Assembly (NCBI GenBank): GCA_963930775.1
Contig: OZ005698.1
Location: 4,408,501-4,472,500 of the forward strand
Length of the DNA: 64,000 nt
From: Cliona cf. orientalis
Lineage: Eukaryota; Porifera; Demospongiae; Clionaida; Clionaidae
Direction of reading: 5' to 3'
In this document: one piece after another, positions 60,077-64,000 of the stretch
Layout: each line of letters starts with the position of its first letter
How positions within the stretch are numbered: the first letter of the stretch is position 1
Position numbers and translations under genes: made by a program
Notes under the pieces: model-generated
What the model saw: the letters and a program-made list of their open reading frames with translations, nothing else
The model's database searches: none
What the model was told of the DNA's origin: nothing

Positions 60077-60759
60077 TGGGCTATTCCAGATAATGCACCT
60101 GTCAATGGTATGCCCCAGTATCCCCCTCCCGCTCCAAGTAGGGGCATACTAGGGGATTTGACAATGATCATTTCAATTGCCCCTGGGTCGGAGCAATATT
60201 TGAAGTCAAATCCCCTATTCAGTACATAGTATATCCTATAGGGGAACATAGGGGATTTGACTGGTTCTGTTGCGACATGGCAATCATAGTTTACGTTAAT
60301 TTGCACGGAAAAGTCAAATGCCCCACCCTAGGTCCAGCTTCTTCTGTAAAAACCTCTTGGTACCCCTTGGTTTTGCGCGGGAGGGGGATAGTGGGGCATG
60401 CCATTGACAGGTGCATAATGGACGTACACCCCTGTAGAGGAAGAGATTTGCATTTTCTACCCTAAATACTACTTAAATTTAATCATCATCGATACTAATC
60501 ATTTTATCCTGTAAAACTAATCAACCCTATAAAACCGATAATAATTCCTCCACGTCCTGGATGAGCTATACCCCATCAATACTCGTTTGTTGCCATGTCC
60601 CCTCAGTATTTCATTACTATCCACAATAGTGCCTACAATACTTCATTAAACTCCGTAAAAAATACCATCGATACTTCATTAAATCACCTCAAAATGGACC
60701 CTTCAGTACAAATCAATCTTCCTCCATAGGGGTGCATCCTTATTAACTGGAATAGCCCA
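60077..60759. mobile_element. TIR element, TGGGCTATTCCAG ends
   Basis: Outer ends TGGGCTATTCCAG and CTGGAATAGCCCA. An inner stronger inverted pair at 60096-60133 and 60377-60414 (GCACCTGTCAATGGTATGCC outermost). Related words occur near 38310-38510. No coding sequence or clear target duplication. Confidence 0.6.
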
Positions 60760-60783
60760 TTTCTCACATGACCATTCATTTCT

Positions 60784-61119
60784 TAGTCTTGTCCCCAGAC
60801 CCCACCTCCAAAAGGAGGGGAAAGGGTCTGATGACTTTGGGCTGTGTTCTTGGTTTGGCTGGCTCTGGGCGCGCATGCCAACATGGATGTGCTTGAACAA
60901 AGCGTGGATCTGATTGGCCAGTAAGGCTGTGTGTGTAGGCAATTCAAGTTTGTGTAGTGGGCAATGGCCCTGCGGCTAGCGAATCATATGCCTGGGCTAA
61001 AGCTGCAATCAGATTGGGATGCGCAAATTCCTCTGTGGATCGTCAATTGGACCAAGCTTTTTGCCCAAAGTCACCAGACCCTTTTCCCTCCTTGAGGGTG
61101 GAGTCTGGGGATGAGACTA
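60784..61119. mobile_element. MITE, TAGTCTTG ends, 9-bp TSD TTCATTTCT
   Basis: 336 bp. Ends TAGTCTTGTCCCCAGACCCC and GTCTGGGGATGAGACTA. The exact 9-bp repeat TTCATTTCT flanks it (60775-60783, 61120-61128). Confidence 0.9.
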
Positions 61120-61719
61120 TTCATTTCTTTGCTGAGTAGCCTAAAATGGGCGGAGTTTTTGATTGAAAGTGGGCGTGGTTGATTTTTCACACATGCTATG
61201 CGTGCAATTTGATAATAATGCACCCCTTTACTGGAGTATCTTCGTACGCCACTGTCGAGTGCATTAATGAACATCTATGCTGAATGGATATAATGTATGG
61301 CACAATGACAGGTCCCGGATTGTCCTTGTCACCAGAAGGCTCTCCTATACATTTGTGTTGGTTGGACGTGGTCCATATAATTTTGAAAGACTAGTATGAA
61401 TATTGCAGCTAATGAATCAGCTGGAAACTTGGGGGGTTTCAGTATATGCAGATAAGTATTGATATTGGTCAAGGTTTGTACTAGGAGACTAACCTCCATG
61501 CATGCTCATCAAACTCTACCAATCATGGTGTTCAGCAGTGTGTTGACAGCAATAGTCCAGGTGTCTGTGCTGATAGCAACAGTCCAGGTCGATCTCTAGT
61601 TTGACAAACAGGTTGTTCAAGAAACTAATAACTAAGCAGGTGTGGCAATGTCATGTACATATATCATTATACTCCACATGCACCTTATAATATCATATGA
61701 CAATGCAGGTTTGCTAATT

Positions 61720-62676
61720 ATGGCTGGCCTAGGAGTTGTGAGAGAGAGTCTACGCGATGGAAAGTGGTACAGATGCTCTGATGGTTGGCCTCTAGAGCCA
61801 CTTGATGTTCTCCACTTAATGTTCCCCAACAAGGGACGTAACTCAACTGGTCGAAACGTCTGCTTTGTTCCAAGATTGATTGAATTTCCACCTCTACTGA
61901 ACATGCTTCCAGATCCCACTGAGCTTTTTGTGCCTGATCACTTTGTGGATTGTTTCATTATTCTCATTGCTCTCTGTTTGCTAGTTACTTTCGCTTTAGT
62001 TCTTTCTAAGTTCATATGGGAAACACTTGATTCGAGATTTGCATCGATTTCTCCTTCTCATAAGAAGTGGTATGTTGTGGCGAACATGTGCAAATCTTTT
62101 TTCTTGGCTTGTATGGCTCTTAGCTCACGTTACTGGGTTGGTGCTTATTTGGGTTTTTTTCTGGACGAGTTCCAAACTGTGGAATTGAAACGCTGTTGTA
62201 TGCTTTATATTGTTACTGATATTGTTGCTCTCTACATGGTACCCAAGCTGCCATGTTCTACAGTGCTTCACCATGTGTCAACTGCTATGCTGATAATGTT
62301 AGTGAGTACCATGGACATATCTGTCAAGGGATGGGGGGGATTGCTCGGTGTGTGCAAAATGTCACTCATTTATGGAGTCTTCAGTTCATTTGCGTTTCTG
62401 GTGAATGCTTATTTGGCTTTGAGGGTTGTTTATCCCAAAGCCAAGTGGATACCTTTGTTGGTCACACTGAGCTTGTATCCTTATGTGCTCTGTTGTGCTA
62501 TCAATTGGACAGTTCATTTAGTTTGGTTAGCTGGCATTATTACTGCTTTTGACTTTTCTGTCTACAATGTGCTCTACGTTTTTACCATTAGCTTCATGAT
62601 TCATGATGACATAGTGCTTATTAAGTGGCTGATCAAGAGGAGCTCCCCAATGGCAATAAATGAAGAGGGAAATTAA
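61720..62676 (+). CDS. TLC-domain multi-pass membrane protein
   Basis: Single open frame of 318 residues from the ATG at 61720; an in-frame ATG at 61642 would add 26 residues, but an AATGCAG acceptor-like site at 61706 suggests that the upstream part is intron or UTR. Residues 1-70 are soluble with several Cys. A first membrane span lies at about 76-97, then HKKWYVVANMCKSFFLACMA (about 114-133), further spans near 162-178, 186-198, 213-236, 243-265 and 281-301, and a short polar tail. The HH pair at 184-185 in STVLHHVSTA, after IVTDIVALYM, is the hallmark of TRAM-LAG1-CLN8 (TLC) proteins, which act in ER or plasma-membrane lipid handling (ceramide synthases, TLCD family). It lacks a homeobox or long ceramide-synthase features, so a TLCD5/TMEM136-type role is more likely. 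Substrate unknown. Confidence 0.75.
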   Translation: MAGLGVVRESLRDGKWYRCSDGWPLEPLDVLHLMFPNKGRNSTGRNVCFVPRLIEFPPLLNMLPDPTELFVPDHFVDCFIILIALCLLVTFALVLSKFIWETLDSRFASISPSHKKWYVVANMCKSFFLACMALSSRYWVGAYLGFFLDEFQTVELKRCCMLYIVTDIVALYMVPKLPCSTVLHHVSTAMLIMLVSTMDISVKGWGGLLGVCKMSLIYGVFSSFAFLVNAYLALRVVYPKAKWIPLLVTLSLYPYVLCCAINWTVHLVWLAGIITAFDFSVYNVLYVFTISFMIHDDIVLIKWLIKRSSPMAINEEGN

Positions 62677-62689
62677 AGGGACTAATGCT

Positions 62690-63150
62690 ATGACATTGCT
62701 TACAGCCACACATTATATGACATTGTACGTTTTAGTAGTAAAGGAAATTTCAAGCATAATAATTACACAAGTATAATTGTAAATAATATTATAGTATTGT
62801 TTTATTCTGTATTCTTGAGATCAATTTATCTGCAGAGGAGAATAATAGAATATGCCTTCTGTGCATAAGATTTCTGATTATTACATAATCATTGAGTTGG
62901 AGGGGAGTGCACTCACACTCCTGCAGACTGTAACAAGACCTGTTAATCAACAAGTGCAGATATACAGGAGTGATATGCTCTAGCTAAATAATCATAATAA
63001 TTACTATTAATTCAACTCCATAGGCAAGTATACAAGACTAGATGCTTAATTTCTAACCTCAAAAGTTATTATATTTATCCATAATGAATGAAAATAACCT
63101 CAGTCAAAGCTGCATTGATCATATTATTATTATTATGAAACAAGAATCAT
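62690..63150. other. 3' flank, no gene recognised
   Basis: AT-rich, with an AATAATA-rich stretch near 62840. A downstream exon of the minus-strand death-fold gene may lie here but I cannot place it. Confidence 0.3.
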
Positions 63151-63175
63151 GCAGTAAATTTCACTCCAGCCTTAC

Positions 63176-63556
63176 CCAGGTGTAGGATTTTGATGCTGCC
63201 TCTCCCTCATCATCACTTTCCTCCTCCTCAGTCTCATTACAGCAATATTTTTGGTGTATTAGTCCAGCTACTTCAGTTTCTGAGATCACTTTGCTTTTCA
63301 AAACTTCAATGATTGTAATCCAGGTAGGAACTTTGTTATACCTCTTTTCTTGGAAGAGCCATTCTTCACATACTCGCATCAAGCATATTTCAGTGTTTCT
63401 CTTGTTTATAGCTCGAATTGCATTGAGAGTTTTATAGGATATCTTCAGTTGGACACCAACATCATACCATTTGGGTGCGACACCACTGAGCTCAGCACAG
63501 AGTTTTGTGAGAGTTACATTCTTATTAGTACTGTCTACAAGTATTATAACAATCAT
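63176..63556 (-). CDS. Death-fold domain exon (partial gene)
   Basis: The minus-strand frame contains a death-domain-like stretch: LTKLCAELSGVAPKWYDVGV, then LKISYKTLNAIRAINKRNTE, CLMRVCEEWLFQ, PTWITIIEVLKS and VAGLIHQKY. This is the spacing of six-helix death domains common in sponge proteins (W-x-x-x-G-x-x-L, E-x-C-L-x-x-x-x-x-x-W, P-T-W-x-x-x-x-x-x-L). It is followed by an acidic linker (ETEEEESDDEGE). A TTGTAG-AC acceptor-like site at about 63536 and a GTAAGG donor at 63174-63175 suggest an internal exon of a larger adaptor-type protein. Such domains mediate protein-protein contacts in innate-immune or apoptotic signalling; the partner is unknown. The true start is not fixed. Confidence 0.65.
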
Positions 63557-63814
63557 GTATGTGATGACATCACATTGGTTAAGTTCAGTCAGTTTGTATG
63601 ACTCAAAAACTATAAATAACTAGTATTACGTGTATCTGGCTGTACAAATCAGTGTAAGTACATGCCAATTATTATCCAGATACGTATGCCCATGCATATA
63701 ACAACGACTGATAATGTCATTTTTGCGTACGTCACTTCTGCATGGCAAATTCGAAAATTGTTACGTACAAACGTGCTATAATCTTGGTATGCACAGCTGA
63801 TGCTGTTTATTAAA

Positions 63815-64000
63815 GTATTCCAGTGATCACTATTGGCAGCATCCTCAGCACAGAAACAACATGTCCTCTAGTTCTCCAATGTTCTTCTAGTGATCACTGG
63901 AGTACTCCAAATAACATAGCTAGGGTACGTTGGAAAAGTAGAGAACATATGTTACTCACCACTAAAGAATACAGGGTACATCGAAGAACTAGAGAACCTC
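63815..64000. repeat. Palindromic AGTGATCACT region at window end
   Basis: AGTATTCCAGTGATCACT at 63815 is mirrored by AGTGATCACTGGAGTACTCC near 63890, and the inner GTTCTCCAATGTTCTTC is mirrored by GAAGAACTAGAGAAC at the very end. Probably part of an element that continues beyond the window. Confidence 0.5.

Overview
The window looks like nuclear DNA of an early-branching marine animal, most likely a demosponge. Reasons: AT-rich intergenic DNA, spliced genes with short introns (one is 55 bp), a death-fold exon and an EXPERA sterol-isomerase gene, and transposase-like families (Mutator-like, ZMYM1-type hAT, DUF6589, KIAA1958-type tyrosine recombinase) that I know from sponge and cnidarian genomes. 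No bacterial operon, rRNA, intact tRNA or CRISPR is visible. The species call is inference.

Layout. 0-3 kb: Ty3/gypsy fossil pieces. 4.4-9 kb: small TIR elements, fragments of hAT transposase on both strands and a Mutator-like transposase fragment. 9.4-11.2 kb: a hairpin, then a decayed gene with a PIN/FEN-like acidic signature. 11.4-19.1 kb (minus): a decayed DUF6589-family gene, split by a 4.5 kb Ty3/gypsy element (5-bp target duplication GTTAA) and again by a 362-bp TIR element. 19-29.5 kb: almost only non-autonomous elements. 29.8-30.8 kb: a DIRS-like reverse transcriptase fossil. 31-34.9 kb: arrays of short palindromic minisatellites and foldbacks. 35.4-37 kb (minus): a broken KIAA1958/Crypton-type tyrosine recombinase whose 5' end is copied exactly 2.4 kb away. 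37-43 kb: small elements, one KRGPYK-type 5' exon, and a tRNA-like remnant.

Likely functional host genes: a four-exon EBP/EBPL-like sterol isomerase (43.1-45.4 kb, +), a basic Ser-rich protein on the minus strand (46.9-47.5 kb, exon joining uncertain), a single-exon TLC-domain membrane protein (61.7-62.7 kb, +) and a death-fold exon (63.2-63.6 kb, minus). They share no obvious pathway and look like unrelated neighbours separated by repeats. Between 47.8 and 60.8 kb lie three copies of a TTAA-flanked 1 kb element, a tandem segmental duplication, and a foldback element with minisatellite arms.

The most informative content is the nested transposon record. At least three small-element families can be defined inside this one window by their ends and target duplications: CA-N-N-GGCG ends with 5 bp; TAG(C/T)CTCG ends with 9 bp; and GGTACC ends with TTAA. 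Several further families share CCGTA ends and TA. No multi-gene undescribed system was found.
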